64,000 nt of DNA from Paenibacillus sp. MAHUQ-63 (GCF_028765165.1 NZ_JARADB010000002.1:1671146-1735145); one strand, 5' to 3'. Positions 18,869-28,674 are shown, counted from the stretch's first letter. The notes: generated from the sequence alone by a model not told the origin. Program-made: numbers and translations.

Positions 18869-20551
18869 ATGAAGCGGGGTACCAGAAAAACGTCTACGGT
18901 CTTGTTCACCACGCTGGCCTTATTCGCAGGTATGCTTAGCGGATGCAGCGATTCCACGCCGCAAGCGCCAACCAGCGCGGGTGTGACGGAGGCAGCCAAG
19001 CCCTCTGAAGCGGCTAAGAAAGGCGAGCCATTGGTTTATCATCTCGGTGAAACGGTAAATCCGGAGCAAGTCACCAATTTTAACCCGTTTCTCGCCACGG
19101 GCAACTGGCAGCCGTTCTTCGATTACGTGTTTGATCCACTGTACTACTTTAATCCCGTGAAAGGAAAGCTCGTTCCCCGATTGGCCGCGGGTGACGGAGT
19201 CTGGTCAGACGAGAACAAAACCTATACCGTCAAGCTGAATATGAAGGCCAAATGGCAGGATGGCAAGCCTTTTACCGTAGATGATGTGCTCTATTCCTTC
19301 AATACTTTGAAAAATAATAAAGTGCTCGACCGCTACCAGCTGTGGGGAGAGGGCAGGCTGCAAGAAGTTAGTGCACAAGGCAGCGATACCGTCGTATTTA
19401 AACTGAACAAGCAATTTCCTTCCTTACCCTTCTATTTAACGACCGTTTATATCGTGCCGAAACAACAGTTTGAGAAAGAAGATCCATCCCAATTCCTGAA
19501 CAAAACCCCGATTGGCACAGGTCCGTTCCAATTTAAAAGCATAAATGAAAGCGCTATAGTGATGAATAAAAATGCCGATTATTTCCTTGGCGCCCCGAAT
19601 ATCGATCAATTGTACATTAATCGTTTTAATAACTCCTCCACGCTAACACTAGCTTTGGAAAAAGGCGACGTGCAAGGCTCAACCGGAACCGTTGCCATGC
19701 CAAGCGTGCCGAAATTGTTGGAGAATCCCGTAAACAAATTGCAGGTATATCCGAGGTTAAATACGTTCTCCGTCATTATGAATAACGAAAAACCGGGGCT
19801 GACGGATGCCACTGTGCGCCGGGCCATCCAACTCGCGCTGGACCGCAAATCGCTCATTGAGAAGGGCGAGTCCAACGGCGTATTCCCGGCCAATCCAGGG
19901 TTCTTATCCTCTGTTTTTGGGGAGATTGCGGACGCCAAACTGGTCGACAATCCAGCCTATGCCTATAACGTCAATGATGCCATCAAGCAATTGGAATCCG
20001 CAGGATATAAGAAAAATGCCAAGGGCATTTACGAAAAGGACGGTAAGCCGCTTTCCTTCACCTATCATATGGCGGCCAATGCACCGGCCCAGAATAAAGA
20101 GGGCGCCATGATCACCGACTGGCTGAAGAGCATCGGCATTGAAACGACAGTGAAGCTGGTGACCTGGCCGGAGCTGACGAAGCTCTTAATGTCGGGTGAT
20201 TATGAGCTGCTGCAGAACGGTATTCAAACACCGCCGGACCCGCAAGCCATGCTCGAGATATTCCATAGCAAAATGACGGCGCCTACCAAAATGAATACAC
20301 CAGGCCTCAATTACATGCGTTTCCGCGATGCAGATGTCGATAAATGGCTGGATGAAGCATCTTCCGCAGATACCGGCAAACGGAAAGAGCTGTACCTGCA
20401 GGTTCAGAACCGGATCGCGGAGAAAGCGCCGATAGCCGTCATGTATAACGTTGGCGGGCATATCCCTTACCGTATCGACCAATTCACGAATTACAACGAA
20501 GATCTGCCTGTCACCTCCGCACTCTCACTGCTGCAAATTAAGAAGAAGTAA
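18869..20551 (+). CDS. Peptide/oligosaccharide ABC substrate-binding lipoprotein, family 5
   Basis: The 560-residue protein has a lipoprotein signal ending in FAGMLSGC and then a family 5 (DppA/OppA) fold: NFNPFLATGNW, ADGVWSDENKTYTVKLNMKAKWQDGKPFTVDDVLYSF and ATVRRAIQLALDRK. Family 5 proteins bind peptides, nickel, heme or oligosaccharides. It begins the five-gene importer that leads into two sulfatases. The start has AAGGAGGAAG upstream. Confidence 0.93.
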   Translation: MKRGTRKTSTVLFTTLALFAGMLSGCSDSTPQAPTSAGVTEAAKPSEAAKKGEPLVYHLGETVNPEQVTNFNPFLATGNWQPFFDYVFDPLYYFNPVKGKLVPRLAAGDGVWSDENKTYTVKLNMKAKWQDGKPFTVDDVLYSFNTLKNNKVLDRYQLWGEGRLQEVSAQGSDTVVFKLNKQFPSLPFYLTTVYIVPKQQFEKEDPSQFLNKTPIGTGPFQFKSINESAIVMNKNADYFLGAPNIDQLYINRFNNSSTLTLALEKGDVQGSTGTVAMPSVPKLLENPVNKLQVYPRLNTFSVIMNNEKPGLTDATVRRAIQLALDRKSLIEKGESNGVFPANPGFLSSVFGEIADAKLVDNPAYAYNVNDAIKQLESAGYKKNAKGIYEKDGKPLSFTYHMAANAPAQNKEGAMITDWLKSIGIETTVKLVTWPELTKLLMSGDYELLQNGIQTPPDPQAMLEIFHSKMTAPTKMNTPGLNYMRFRDADVDKWLDEASSADTGKRKELYLQVQNRIAEKAPIAVMYNVGGHIPYRIDQFTNYNEDLPVTSALSLLQIKKK

Positions 20552-20580
20552 TCAAGCCAGGAGAAGAGGAGGTGTGCCAA

Positions 20581-21567
20581 ATGCGTTACAATTCCGTATA
20601 TCTGTTGAAAAGAATCGGCTTCGCCTTCATCACGTTATACGTTGCGGCAACGTTAAACTTCTTGCTCCCCCGCCTCATGGGGGGAGATCCTGCGAGTGCC
20701 CTTGCGTCGGATAAGGCACTAGGCTCGCAGGAGGTGGCTAACGCACTGAAGGTACAATTCGGGCTGGATAACCCCAGCCTCTGGTACCAATATGTGAAGT
20801 ACTTGAGGCAGCTGCTGCACGGCAACCTCGGCGTTTCCTACGCCAATTTTCCTTCGCCTGTTGCCGATGTCATGCTGAAAGCGCTGCCTTGGACATTCGG
20901 TACAGTCCTCACAGCAACTCTGCTCAGCTATCTGATCGGCTGGCTCATTGGCATCCGTGGCGCGTGGAAAGCGGGATCGCTCTTCGATAACACGACATTA
21001 TTTACAGCCTTCTTCTTAAATTCAGTTCCTTTCTTCTGGATAGCGATCATCTTTATTATGATCTTTTCCTTTTATCTGGGCTGGTTCCCGCTGGGGCAGG
21101 CGGTTGATCCTGCGTTCGACAGCTTCACCGTGTGGGATAAAGGGAAATCGGTCCTGTATCACGCCTTTTTGCCCGTATTCACCTTAATCATAGCTACACT
21201 TGCCGGACATATTTTGGTACTGCGCAACAATCTGATGCGTGTGCTGTCCGAAGATTATATGCTGCTGGCCAAGGCCAAAGGGCTCCGCACAAGACGAAGG
21301 AAATACATGTACGGCGCACGCAACGCGCTGCTTCCCTCCTTTACCGGATTGATGACCTCACTTGGACACGTCATTGGGGGGGCGATCACGACCGAGATCG
21401 TCTTCTCCTATCCCGGTGTGGGACTGGTCACCTTCAATGCGATTCTGAATCATGACTATCCATTGATTCAGGGAAGCTTCTTGTGTATTGCCATTTCGGT
21501 TATCGTCTGCAATCTGATTGCCGATCTCGTCTATCCGCTGATTGATCCCCGCGTGGCGCTCAATTAA
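20581..21567 (+). CDS. ABC transporter permease, DppB/OppB type
   Basis: The 328-residue inner-membrane protein has about six membrane segments, the start RIGFAFITLYVAATLNFLLPR, and the cytoplasmic loop LLAKAKGLRTRRRKYMYGARNALLPSF that docks on the ATPase. ATG 20581 lies eight bases after AGGAGG; GTG 20572 is too close to it. It pairs with the following DppC-type permease. Confidence 0.93.
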   Translation: MRYNSVYLLKRIGFAFITLYVAATLNFLLPRLMGGDPASALASDKALGSQEVANALKVQFGLDNPSLWYQYVKYLRQLLHGNLGVSYANFPSPVADVMLKALPWTFGTVLTATLLSYLIGWLIGIRGAWKAGSLFDNTTLFTAFFLNSVPFFWIAIIFIMIFSFYLGWFPLGQAVDPAFDSFTVWDKGKSVLYHAFLPVFTLIIATLAGHILVLRNNLMRVLSEDYMLLAKAKGLRTRRRKYMYGARNALLPSFTGLMTSLGHVIGGAITTEIVFSYPGVGLVTFNAILNHDYPLIQGSFLCIAISVIVCNLIADLVYPLIDPRVALN

Positions 21568-21585
21568 CCGGTCTAGGAGGCTGAC

Positions 21586-22449
21586 ATGCAAACTATGAAA
21601 CAATTACTGAAGGCAAGCTGGTCCGTCGTTCCGGGAACAAAAGGGAAGATGGGTCTCCTTATTTTATTGTTGTTCACCGTTATTGCGGTGTTCGGCTCCT
21701 GGTTCGCCCCGTACCCGAAAAATTTCATAGGTTTCGATTCATGGCTGGCACCGTCATTCAGCCATTGGTTGGGTACGGACAGCTACGGGCAGGATGTTTT
21801 GAGCCAAATGATTTACGGCACGCGAACCTCATTCTGGGTCGGAATCCTTGCCGGATTAATTACAACGGTGATCGGTGTAACGGTCGGCGTTGTATCCGGC
21901 TTCAAGGGAGGATGGGTGGAGGAATCGCTGATGCGGATCGTTGACCTATTTCTGATTATCCCTACGCTAGCTCTGATGATTATCCTAGCATCTTTCCTTC
22001 CTTCTATGGGGACGCTCAGCACAATACTGATAATAGGTTCGTTAAGCTGGCTCTACATGGGTAGAAGTATCCGCAGTCAGACGATGAGCGAGCGGCAAAG
22101 CGGGTATGTGGAAGCCGCTAGGATGGTTGGCATGAGGGATTCAGAGATCATGTTCCGCGAGATTCTGCCGAATATTGTCCCGGTGATCCTGGCGAATCTC
22201 GTACTCGTGACGACGCAAGCTGTGTTAGCGGAAGCGGGACTAAGTTTTCTCGGGCTTGGCGATCCCACGAATGTAAGCTGGGGGACCATTCTCGCGCTCG
22301 CGAATGCGAATAATGCCGTGCTGTTCCATGCCTGGTGGTGGATTCTTCCGCCAGGGCTGGCAATCGCCTTTTTCTGCTTCGGGTTCATCTTGATTGGCAA
22401 TGGCATTCTGGAGAAATATCGTTCGAACCGCGGTAATGCGGCCTTGTAG
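21586..22449 (+). CDS. ABC transporter permease, DppC/OppC type
   Basis: This 287-residue permease has the N-terminal segment MGLLILLLFTVIAVFGSWFAPY, the typical HWLGTDSYGQDVLSQMIYGTR stretch and the docking loop YVEAARMVGMRDSEIMFREILPNIVPVI. It forms the pore with the preceding permease. CTAGGAGG lies five bases upstream of the ATG, 18 bases after the previous stop. Confidence 0.93.
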   Translation: MQTMKQLLKASWSVVPGTKGKMGLLILLLFTVIAVFGSWFAPYPKNFIGFDSWLAPSFSHWLGTDSYGQDVLSQMIYGTRTSFWVGILAGLITTVIGVTVGVVSGFKGGWVEESLMRIVDLFLIIPTLALMIILASFLPSMGTLSTILIIGSLSWLYMGRSIRSQTMSERQSGYVEAARMVGMRDSEIMFREILPNIVPVILANLVLVTTQAVLAEAGLSFLGLGDPTNVSWGTILALANANNAVLFHAWWWILPPGLAIAFFCFGFILIGNGILEKYRSNRGNAAL

Positions 22450-22494
22450 AACAGGAAGGCTGCTGGAATTTAGGAATTCGAAGGAGGAAATGTC

Positions 22495-23490
22495 TTGGCG
22501 GATTTGTTGCGGGTTCATCATCTAAGCATTGAATACGCTTCGCCCCGGGGTGTCGTCAAAGCGGTCGATCAGGTCAGCTTCTCCATTGGCCAAGGAGAGA
22601 TTTTCGGTCTTGCCGGGGAATCCGGCTGCGGAAAATCGACGACGGCCTTCGGCATATGCCGATTGTTGCGCCACCCGGCCCAAATTACAGGAGGCAGTGT
22701 GCAATTGGCGGGCATGGAGCTGACGGCGCTGAGCGACGAGGAATTTGATCGGCTGCGCTGGTCTAAGATATCCATTGTTCTTCAGAGTGCGATGAACAAT
22801 CTGAATCCGGTGATCAAAATTCGCGACCAGCTGGTCGATGCGATACTGGCACATGAGCCGGTTGCAGGGCAGGAAGCTTATCAGAGAGCTGCGCATCTAA
22901 TGAGGCTCGTCGATCTTCCGGTTGACCGCTTGGACAGCTACCCGCATGAATTGTCTGGCGGGATGCGGCAACGGGTAGTTATCGCCATGGCGATGGCGCT
23001 CAAACCCAATCTGGTGATCATGGACGAGCCGACAACCGCGCTCGATGTCGTGGTTCAGAACGGCATTATACGTAAAATTCTGGAGCTTCAGAAGGAGTTC
23101 GGCTTCTCCATCCTATTTATTACGCATGATCTTCCTTTAATGCTGGAGATGTGTGACCGGATCGGCATTATGTATGCGGGCAAGCTGGTGGAGGTGACGG
23201 CTAAGGAGCAGATCCTGCGAGGACCCCGCCACCCGTATACACAGGGATTGCTCAACTCGTTCCCTTCTCTGTCCGGTCCCAAACAAAGGCTTGCCGGCAT
23301 TCCCGGGAACCCGCCAGACTTGATCCGGCCGCCTGCGGGTTGCCGTTTCTATCCGCGCTGTTCGCAAGCGGTTCCCCAATGTCAGACCCAGCAGCCGGCA
23401 TTCATACAGGATGAACAGGGGGAGATAGCCTGCCATCTATATTCCGAGGAGGGATTATCCCGTGAGCAAGCCTCTGCTGCACGTGAATGA
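22495..23490 (+). CDS. ABC transporter ATPase, DppD/OppD type
   Basis: The 331-residue ATPase shows Walker [11 protein letters not shown], the signature LSGGMRQRV, Walker [13 protein letters not shown] and the C-terminal oligopeptide-transporter extension with clustered Cys ([14 protein letters not shown]). The start is TTG 22495, seven bases after AAGGAGG; the ATG at 22490 is out of frame. It overlaps the next ATPase gene by 29 bases. Confidence 0.94.
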   Translation: MADLLRVHHLSIEYASPRGVVKAVDQVSFSIGQGEIFGLAGESGCGKSTTAFGICRLLRHPAQITGGSVQLAGMELTALSDEEFDRLRWSKISIVLQSAMNNLNPVIKIRDQLVDAILAHEPVAGQEAYQRAAHLMRLVDLPVDRLDSYPHELSGGMRQRVVIAMAMALKPNLVIMDEPTTALDVVVQNGIIRKILELQKEFGFSILFITHDLPLMLEMCDRIGIMYAGKLVEVTAKEQILRGPRHPYTQGLLNSFPSLSGPKQRLAGIPGNPPDLIRPPAGCRFYPRCSQAVPQCQTQQPAFIQDEQGEIACHLYSEEGLSREQASAARE

Positions 23491-24415
23491 GCTCGGCAAG
23501 GTGTTCAGTACCCGCTCCATGTTTCGCAAGAAGAAATTTCGTGCGGTGCATGAGGTTAGTTTTAGCCTGGAAGCGGGGGAGGTGCTGGCGATAGTCGGCG
23601 AATCCGGAAGCGGCAAGAGCACGATTGCCCGCATGCTGACTAATTTGATTCCAGCTACTTCCGGGGATATTGTCTATAATGGAGAGTCCTTGCAGGCAAG
23701 CAGGCAGCTGCGAGAGAAGCTGCCAACCTTTGTGCAGATGATCTTCCAGGACCCTTTCGCCGCTCTAAACCCGCATCATCCTATCGGCTACATCATTGGC
23801 CGTCCTCTGCAGGTGCAGCGCATAGCGGAAGGTGATCTTCGGCCGCGTGTGCTGGAGCTGCTGCAGAAGGTCGGTCTTACGCCAGCGGAGGACTTCATCG
23901 ATAAGTATCCCTATCAATTATCCGGCGGACAGAAGCAGCGCGTTGTCATTGCCAAAGTGCTGGGGCTTGCACCCAAGGTCATCGTCGCTGACGAGCCGAC
24001 ATCGATGCTGGACGTTTCCATCGGCGTCGATATTATGAATTTGCTGCTCGATTTGAAAGAGAAGGAGAATCTAGCGCTGATGCTGATTACCCATAATCTA
24101 GGCAGCGCCAGATATATGGCGGATCGCATCATGGTGATGTACGCAGGGCAAATGATGGAATGCGGACCTTCTGAGGAGCTGATCCATCATCCCCGGCATC
24201 CGTATACGAAACTGCTGCTGCATTCGTCTCCCGATCCATGGAGAGAGCAGTCGGAAGACTTCGAAGTCATCGATCCGAATGGTAAGGATATCCCCAGCAC
24301 GGGCTGCAGCTTCCAGCACAGGTGTCCTTACGCGAACGAAATTTGCAGGACAGAGGCGGTTCGTGCTGTACATCTAGCAGACGGACATCAAATACGTTGT
24401 CATCTCTTTGGATAA
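23462..24415 (+). CDS. ABC transporter ATPase, DppF/OppF type
   Basis: The 317-residue partner ATPase shows Walker A GESGSGKST, signature LSGGQKQRV, Walker B VIVADEPTSMLD and a Cys-bearing C terminus (GCSFQHRCPYANEIC). The GTG start lies inside the end of the upstream ATPase gene, which supports coupled translation. The presence of both ATPases makes this importer self-sufficient, unlike the other importers in the window. Confidence 0.94.
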   Translation: MSKPLLHVNELGKVFSTRSMFRKKKFRAVHEVSFSLEAGEVLAIVGESGSGKSTIARMLTNLIPATSGDIVYNGESLQASRQLREKLPTFVQMIFQDPFAALNPHHPIGYIIGRPLQVQRIAEGDLRPRVLELLQKVGLTPAEDFIDKYPYQLSGGQKQRVVIAKVLGLAPKVIVADEPTSMLDVSIGVDIMNLLLDLKEKENLALMLITHNLGSARYMADRIMVMYAGQMMECGPSEELIHHPRHPYTKLLLHSSPDPWREQSEDFEVIDPNGKDIPSTGCSFQHRCPYANEICRTEAVRAVHLADGHQIRCHLFG

Positions 24416-24430
24416 GTGGAGGAACTTAAC

Positions 24431-25744
24431 ATGAAACGACCGAATGTCATCATTTTCTATTGCGATGATTTGGGATACGGCGATCTGGGCTGCTACGGCT
24501 CCGACGCCATGAAGACGCCGCATCTCGACCGGCTTGCCGGCGAAGGCATCCGCTTCACGAATTGGTACTCCAATTCGCCGGTCTGCTCGCCTTCGCGGGC
24601 CTCACTGTTGACGGGCAAATATCCGGCGCGAGCGGGGATCAGCCATATTCTTGGAGGAAAAAGAGGGACCAAGGGACTGCCGCTTGAACAGAAGACGTTA
24701 GCGGCTGCCTTGAAAACGCAGGGTTATCGAACGGCTATATTCGGTAAATGGCATTTGGGAGCATCTGCGGCGTATGGGCCGAATGCTCATGGGTTTGATC
24801 AATTTTATGGCTTTCGGGCAGGGTGTATCGATTATTATTCGCATATTTTCTATTGGGAGCAAAGTAGCGGCGTCAACCCCGTACACGATTTATGGCAGAA
24901 TGAGACGGAAGTATGGGAGAATGGCCAGTACATGACGGAAGTGATTACGAGGGAAACAGTGGCTTTCATCGATGACGCTTCAGATCAGGAGCCCTACTTC
25001 CTATATGTTGCTTATAATGCGCCGCATTATCCCATGCATGCGCCCAAAGCGTATATAGACCGGTTTCCGGATCTTCCTCCGGATCGCAGAATTATGGCTG
25101 CCATGATTGCGGCCGTTGATGACGGGGTAGGTGAAATCGTTGAGGCGTTAAAGCGGCGAGGCGTCTTCGATGACACGATCATCTTCTTCTCGAGTGATAA
25201 CGGTCCGTCGACGGAAGCCCGCAACTGGCTCGATGGCACCGAGGACCTGTACTATGGGGGAAGTGCAGGCCGATTCCGCGGCCATAAGGCCAGTTTGTTC
25301 GAAGGCGGCATTCGGGAACCTGCGATCCTGAGCTATCCGGCGGGGTTAGCAGCGTGCAAAGGACAATCGAACGATGAAGTCTGCGCCATGATGGATATTT
25401 TCCCCACGATGCTGGAACTGACCGGAACTAACCCGGGAGACTATGACCTGGACGGCAGCAGCCTGTGCGCTACTCTTCGAGGTGCTGCCCCTGGCCCTCA
25501 CCGGCAGCTCTTCTGGGAATACGGAGATCAATTGGCGGTTCGCGAAGGCAAGTGGAAGCTAGTGCTGAACGGCAAGCTGGACTTTAGCCGAACGGCAGCC
25601 GACCCTGTGCACTTATCCGATCTTGAGCAGGACAGCGGCGAACGTGTCAATCTGGCGGAGCAATTCCCGGACATTGCCCGGAGGCTGGAGGAAGATGTGA
25701 GACGGTGGTACCGATCACTTAACGAGGAGGCGCAGATGCTTTGA
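24431..25744 (+). CDS. Type I sulfatase (formylglycine-dependent)
   Basis: The 437-residue protein begins directly with the metal-binding NVIIFYCDDLGYGDLGCYG. It carries the modification motif CSPSR with Cys52, FGKWHLG, and the second metal site SSDNGP. The Cys must be oxidised to formylglycine by a maturation enzyme not encoded here. It has no signal peptide, so it acts in the cytoplasm on an imported sulfate ester. ATG 24431 follows GGAGG at seven to eight bases, 15 bases after the ATPase stop, and the gene overlaps the second sulfatase by four bases. Confidence 0.93.
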   Translation: MKRPNVIIFYCDDLGYGDLGCYGSDAMKTPHLDRLAGEGIRFTNWYSNSPVCSPSRASLLTGKYPARAGISHILGGKRGTKGLPLEQKTLAAALKTQGYRTAIFGKWHLGASAAYGPNAHGFDQFYGFRAGCIDYYSHIFYWEQSSGVNPVHDLWQNETEVWENGQYMTEVITRETVAFIDDASDQEPYFLYVAYNAPHYPMHAPKAYIDRFPDLPPDRRIMAAMIAAVDDGVGEIVEALKRRGVFDDTIIFFSSDNGPSTEARNWLDGTEDLYYGGSAGRFRGHKASLFEGGIREPAILSYPAGLAACKGQSNDEVCAMMDIFPTMLELTGTNPGDYDLDGSSLCATLRGAAPGPHRQLFWEYGDQLAVREGKWKLVLNGKLDFSRTAADPVHLSDLEQDSGERVNLAEQFPDIARRLEEDVRRWYRSLNEEAQML

Positions 25745-27213
25745 AAGCGATTGTGCTGATGTTTGATTCCCTGAACCGCCATATGCTTCCCCCATATGGA
25801 TGCGATTGGACGCATGCCCCGAATTTTAGCCGCCTGGCCGCACATAGTGTAACGTTCGATAATAATTGGGTGGGGAGTATGCCTTGTATGCCAGCCAGGC
25901 GCGATATGCTCACCGGCCGTTACAATTTCCTGCATCGAAGCTGGGGGCCATTGGAGCCCTTCGACGATTCCATGCCTGCGCTGCTAAGAGCGCAAAAGGT
26001 TTACTCGCATTTGGTTAGCGACCATTATCATTATTGGGAACCGGGAGGCGCCACTTACCACAGCCAATACAGCACCTGGGAATTCGTTCGCGGACAGGAG
26101 GGCGACCCGTGGAAGGGGGAAGTCTTAGATCCTGAGATTCCTGAGCACGTAGGGAGCTTCGAAGGATACCGGAGCCAACTGTTTCGCCAGGATTGGATTA
26201 ACCGGAAATATATGAAGGAAGAATCGCTGCATCCACAGTCTGAGACCTTTGCCAGAGGAATCGAGTTCATTCGGGCGAATCACACCGCAGACAGGTGGGT
26301 GCTGCAAATTGAAGCCTTCGACCCGCATGAGCCATTCTTTTCTCCCGAGAGGTATAAAGACTTGTATCCTCATGATTATTCGGGCAAGCACTTTGACTGG
26401 CCTGGCTATCAGCCTGTTCAGGAAGCGAGGGAAGAAGTCGAACACTGCAAATACGAGTATGCGGCGCTGCTCAGTATGTGCGACGCCTACTTAGGCAAGG
26501 TGCTGGATATCATGGATGAATACGGGCTGTGGCAGGACACCATGCTAATCGTCACGACCGATCATGGTTTCTTGCTTGGGGAGCACGACTGGTGGGCCAA
26601 GAATATCATGCCCTTTTATAATGAAATCGCCCGGTCTCCGCTCTTCGTTTGGGACCCTCGTGACAAGAGGAAGAACGAACGCTGCGGTGGTTTAACGCAG
26701 TTGATTGATTTGGCGCCGACATTATTGGAATTCTTTGGCGTGGAAATACCTAAGGATATGCTGGGTGTTCCCCTGCATACAGCCCTTCAGGCAAACGGGG
26801 GCTCGCGTGAAGCGGTATTATTCGGCATTCATGGCGGCCATGTCAATTGTACGGATGGCAGATATGTCTATATGCGCGCCCCGGTACGACCGGATAATAC
26901 GCCGTTGTTCAACTATACGTTAATGCCGGCGCATATGGCTTCATTATTTCGTGTAGAGGAGCTGCAAGAGCTGGAATTGGCAGAACCGTTTTCATTCACG
27001 AAAGGGGTTCGGACTCTCAAAATTCCGGCGGCCTCGTATATTCCCGCGCATCGCTTTGGAACCTTGTTGTATGACTTAGCGGCGGATCCGGGGCAACAGC
27101 GGCCGATTCAGGATGCCGCAGTTGAAAAGCGGATGATCGGACATATGATCCGAATCATGAATCAGCATGATGCGCCGCCTGAACAGTTCGAAAGATTGGG
27201 CATTACCGATTAA
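25741..27213 (+). CDS. Second type I sulfatase
   Basis: This 490-residue enzyme has a different subtype from its neighbour: start AIVLMFDSLNRHMLPPYG, modification motif CMPAR with Cys49 (PCMPARRDMLTGR) and metal site TTDHGFLLGEHDWWAKN. It also lacks a signal peptide. The TTG start overlaps the stop of the first sulfatase (TTGA), so the two are coupled and probably remove sulfate from different positions of one substrate. It is the last gene of the operon. Confidence 0.92.
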   Translation: MKAIVLMFDSLNRHMLPPYGCDWTHAPNFSRLAAHSVTFDNNWVGSMPCMPARRDMLTGRYNFLHRSWGPLEPFDDSMPALLRAQKVYSHLVSDHYHYWEPGGATYHSQYSTWEFVRGQEGDPWKGEVLDPEIPEHVGSFEGYRSQLFRQDWINRKYMKEESLHPQSETFARGIEFIRANHTADRWVLQIEAFDPHEPFFSPERYKDLYPHDYSGKHFDWPGYQPVQEAREEVEHCKYEYAALLSMCDAYLGKVLDIMDEYGLWQDTMLIVTTDHGFLLGEHDWWAKNIMPFYNEIARSPLFVWDPRDKRKNERCGGLTQLIDLAPTLLEFFGVEIPKDMLGVPLHTALQANGGSREAVLFGIHGGHVNCTDGRYVYMRAPVRPDNTPLFNYTLMPAHMASLFRVEELQELELAEPFSFTKGVRTLKIPAASYIPAHRFGTLLYDLAADPGQQRPIQDAAVEKRMIGHMIRIMNQHDAPPEQFERLGITD

Positions 27214-27312
27214 TGTGTACCTTCATAGTAGAGCGACCTCTGATGTGGGATTTATTTTAAGGGTAGTAGACCCATTTCGATTTCCCATCCAGCCGTAGGC
27301 ATAATCACAATA

Positions 27313-27359
27313 GGGATAGTCCTCGCAGAGAGTTCGAAGTTCTGCGAGACTGTCCCTTT
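27313..27359 (+). terminator. Strong terminator of the importer/sulfatase operon
   Basis: Long arms (GGGATAGTC, CTCGCAGA paired with TCTGCGAG, ACTGTCCC) end in TTTG. It also lies at the 3' end of the convergent quinone reductase gene and may serve both. Confidence 0.8.
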
Positions 27360-27368
27360 GGATTGGAA

Positions 27369-27908
27369 TCAATGGATGAGCGCTCCCCTGGGTGCTTTTA
27401 TGAATTCGGCGTATTTTTCTGCTACATGCGCCAAATCAATATCCGTAGCTTGCATAACGTCGTACATAACGAAGGCCGGAAGAAAGGTACCGTTGCATTT
27501 CGTCAGTGTTCTTTCGATTGGACGCAAGAGCTCGCTGATTGTATACAAGTTCTCACCGCCCGACCTATAACATGGTTCCGTTCCTCCGGTCGTAGTGGCG
27601 ATCATGAATTCTTTGCCGAGCAGCTTCTCTCCACCGGGACCAAAAGCCCAGCCAAACGTCAGTACGTCGTCAAACCACTTCTTAAGCAGAGGTGGACAGC
27701 TGTACCAATAAAAGGGGAACTGGAGCACAATCCGATCGAATTGCTGCAGCATCCGCTGCTCTTTTTCAACATCGATCTGCCAAGTGGGGTATTCCTGATA
27801 TAGGTCACGTACGTGAATATCCGTGTGTTTATTAAGCTCTTGGAGTAAGGTCTTATTGGCTCTGGACTGAACTAAATTGGGGTGTGCGGCGATAACCATA
27901 ATGTTCAT
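27369..27908 (-). CDS. Flavodoxin-fold NAD(P)H:quinone oxidoreductase (KefF/YwrO-like)
   Basis: The 179-residue protein has the flavodoxin-like opening MVIAAHPNLVQSRANKTLL, the LQFPFYWYSCPPLLKKWFDDVLTFGWAFG stretch that contacts FMN and quinone, and TTGG in the FMN loop. Such enzymes reduce quinones with two electrons and defend against electrophiles. ATG 27908 has AAAGG eight bases upstream; the ATG at 27917 is too close to it. It diverges from an HxlR regulator across a region dense with AGTACG/CGTACT boxes. Confidence 0.9.
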   Translation of the reverse strand: MNIMVIAAHPNLVQSRANKTLLQELNKHTDIHVRDLYQEYPTWQIDVEKEQRMLQQFDRIVLQFPFYWYSCPPLLKKWFDDVLTFGWAFGPGGEKLLGKEFMIATTTGGTEPCYRSGGENLYTISELLRPIERTLTKCNGTFLPAFVMYDVMQATDIDLAHVAEKYAEFIKAPRGALIH

Positions 27909-27985
27909 AACGATCATCCTTTACTTGGTTTTGGCAGTATCGCGATCTGCAATCACTATTATTAGGGAGAAAGAGCATCTTGCAA

Positions 27986-28006
27986 AGTACGCTCTTTTTT
28001 CGTACT
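27986..28006. promoter_or_regulatory. Outlying AGTACG-N9-CGTACT inverted repeat (HxlR operator candidate)
   Basis: AGTACG and CGTACT are nine bases apart, using the same half-sites as the main operator at 28055-28094. It lies in the 5' leader of the quinone reductase gene. Confidence 0.45.
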
Positions 28007-28054
28007 AGGTTCTGCCGAACATACTATAGTTTCCGCGGGATTTATATGTCAAAA

Positions 28055-28094
28055 AGTACGAAAAACCGTACTAAGTACGGTAAATGATCGTACT
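28055..28094. promoter_or_regulatory. Nested HxlR operator between divergent genes
   Basis: An inner palindrome CCGTACT-A-AGTACGG (28066-28080) is framed by outer arms AGTACG (28055-28060) and CGTACT (28089-28094). The repeated half-site suggests two HxlR dimers controlling both the quinone reductase and the regulator. Confidence 0.6.
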
Positions 28095-28164
28095 GTTCGA
28101 TTTCCGGATACTCTGGTAAAGTGGCATTAGAAGAATCGTTATCAGTAACGTGGAGGTGGGAAAC

Positions 28165-28530
28165 ATGCACGACGGTATACGCGAACCGAATCAACGCACA
28201 CAAGGAATTATAGCGACGCTGCACGCGATCGGGGGGAAGTGGAAACCGCTGATCCTGTTTATTTTGCTGCATGACGGGACTAAAAGATTCGGGGAATTGC
28301 GCCGTCTGCTCCCGCACATTACCCAAGGAATGCTTACGGGCCAGCTGCGCGAGATGGAACAGGACGGACTTATCGTACGCCGGGTCTATCAAGAAATACC
28401 GCCGAAGGTCGAATACTCGTTATCCGATCATGGAATGACGCTAAGCTCGGTGTTGACCGATATGTGCGGGTGGGGCTTCAAGCATATCGAATTTATGAAC
28501 CAATCGAAGACAGAATCGGAGAACGATTGA
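28165..28530 (+). CDS. HxlR-family transcriptional regulator
   Basis: The 121-residue winged-helix protein has the HxlR pattern: GGKWKPLILFILLHDGTKRFGELRRLLPHITQGMLTGQLREMEQDGLIVRRVY, then PPKVEYSLSDHG. HxlR regulators often sense quinones or aldehydes through a Cys; one Cys is present late (MCGWGF) but not at the classic N-terminal position. The start is ATG 28165 after GGAGGTGG. It is divergent from a quinone reductase, the usual pairing. Confidence 0.9.
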   Translation: MHDGIREPNQRTQGIIATLHAIGGKWKPLILFILLHDGTKRFGELRRLLPHITQGMLTGQLREMEQDGLIVRRVYQEIPPKVEYSLSDHGMTLSSVLTDMCGWGFKHIEFMNQSKTESEND

Positions 28531-28647
28531 GTGATATCTTGACCCTATTGCACCCCGATTATTTCTCCCTATTTACCAAGTATCGTTCATTTTTAGGTTT
28601 GTTAACAGGGAGCATATATTCAAAATAGAGGAGAATGGGTGAGAATT

Positions 28648-28674
28648 AAGGACAGGAAGATCTTGTCCTTTTTT
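28648..28674 (+). terminator. Rho-independent terminator 118 bases after the HxlR gene
   Basis: Arms AAGGACA and TGTCCTT are followed by TTTTG. The 118-base gap to the HxlR stop holds no gene. Confidence 0.6.
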
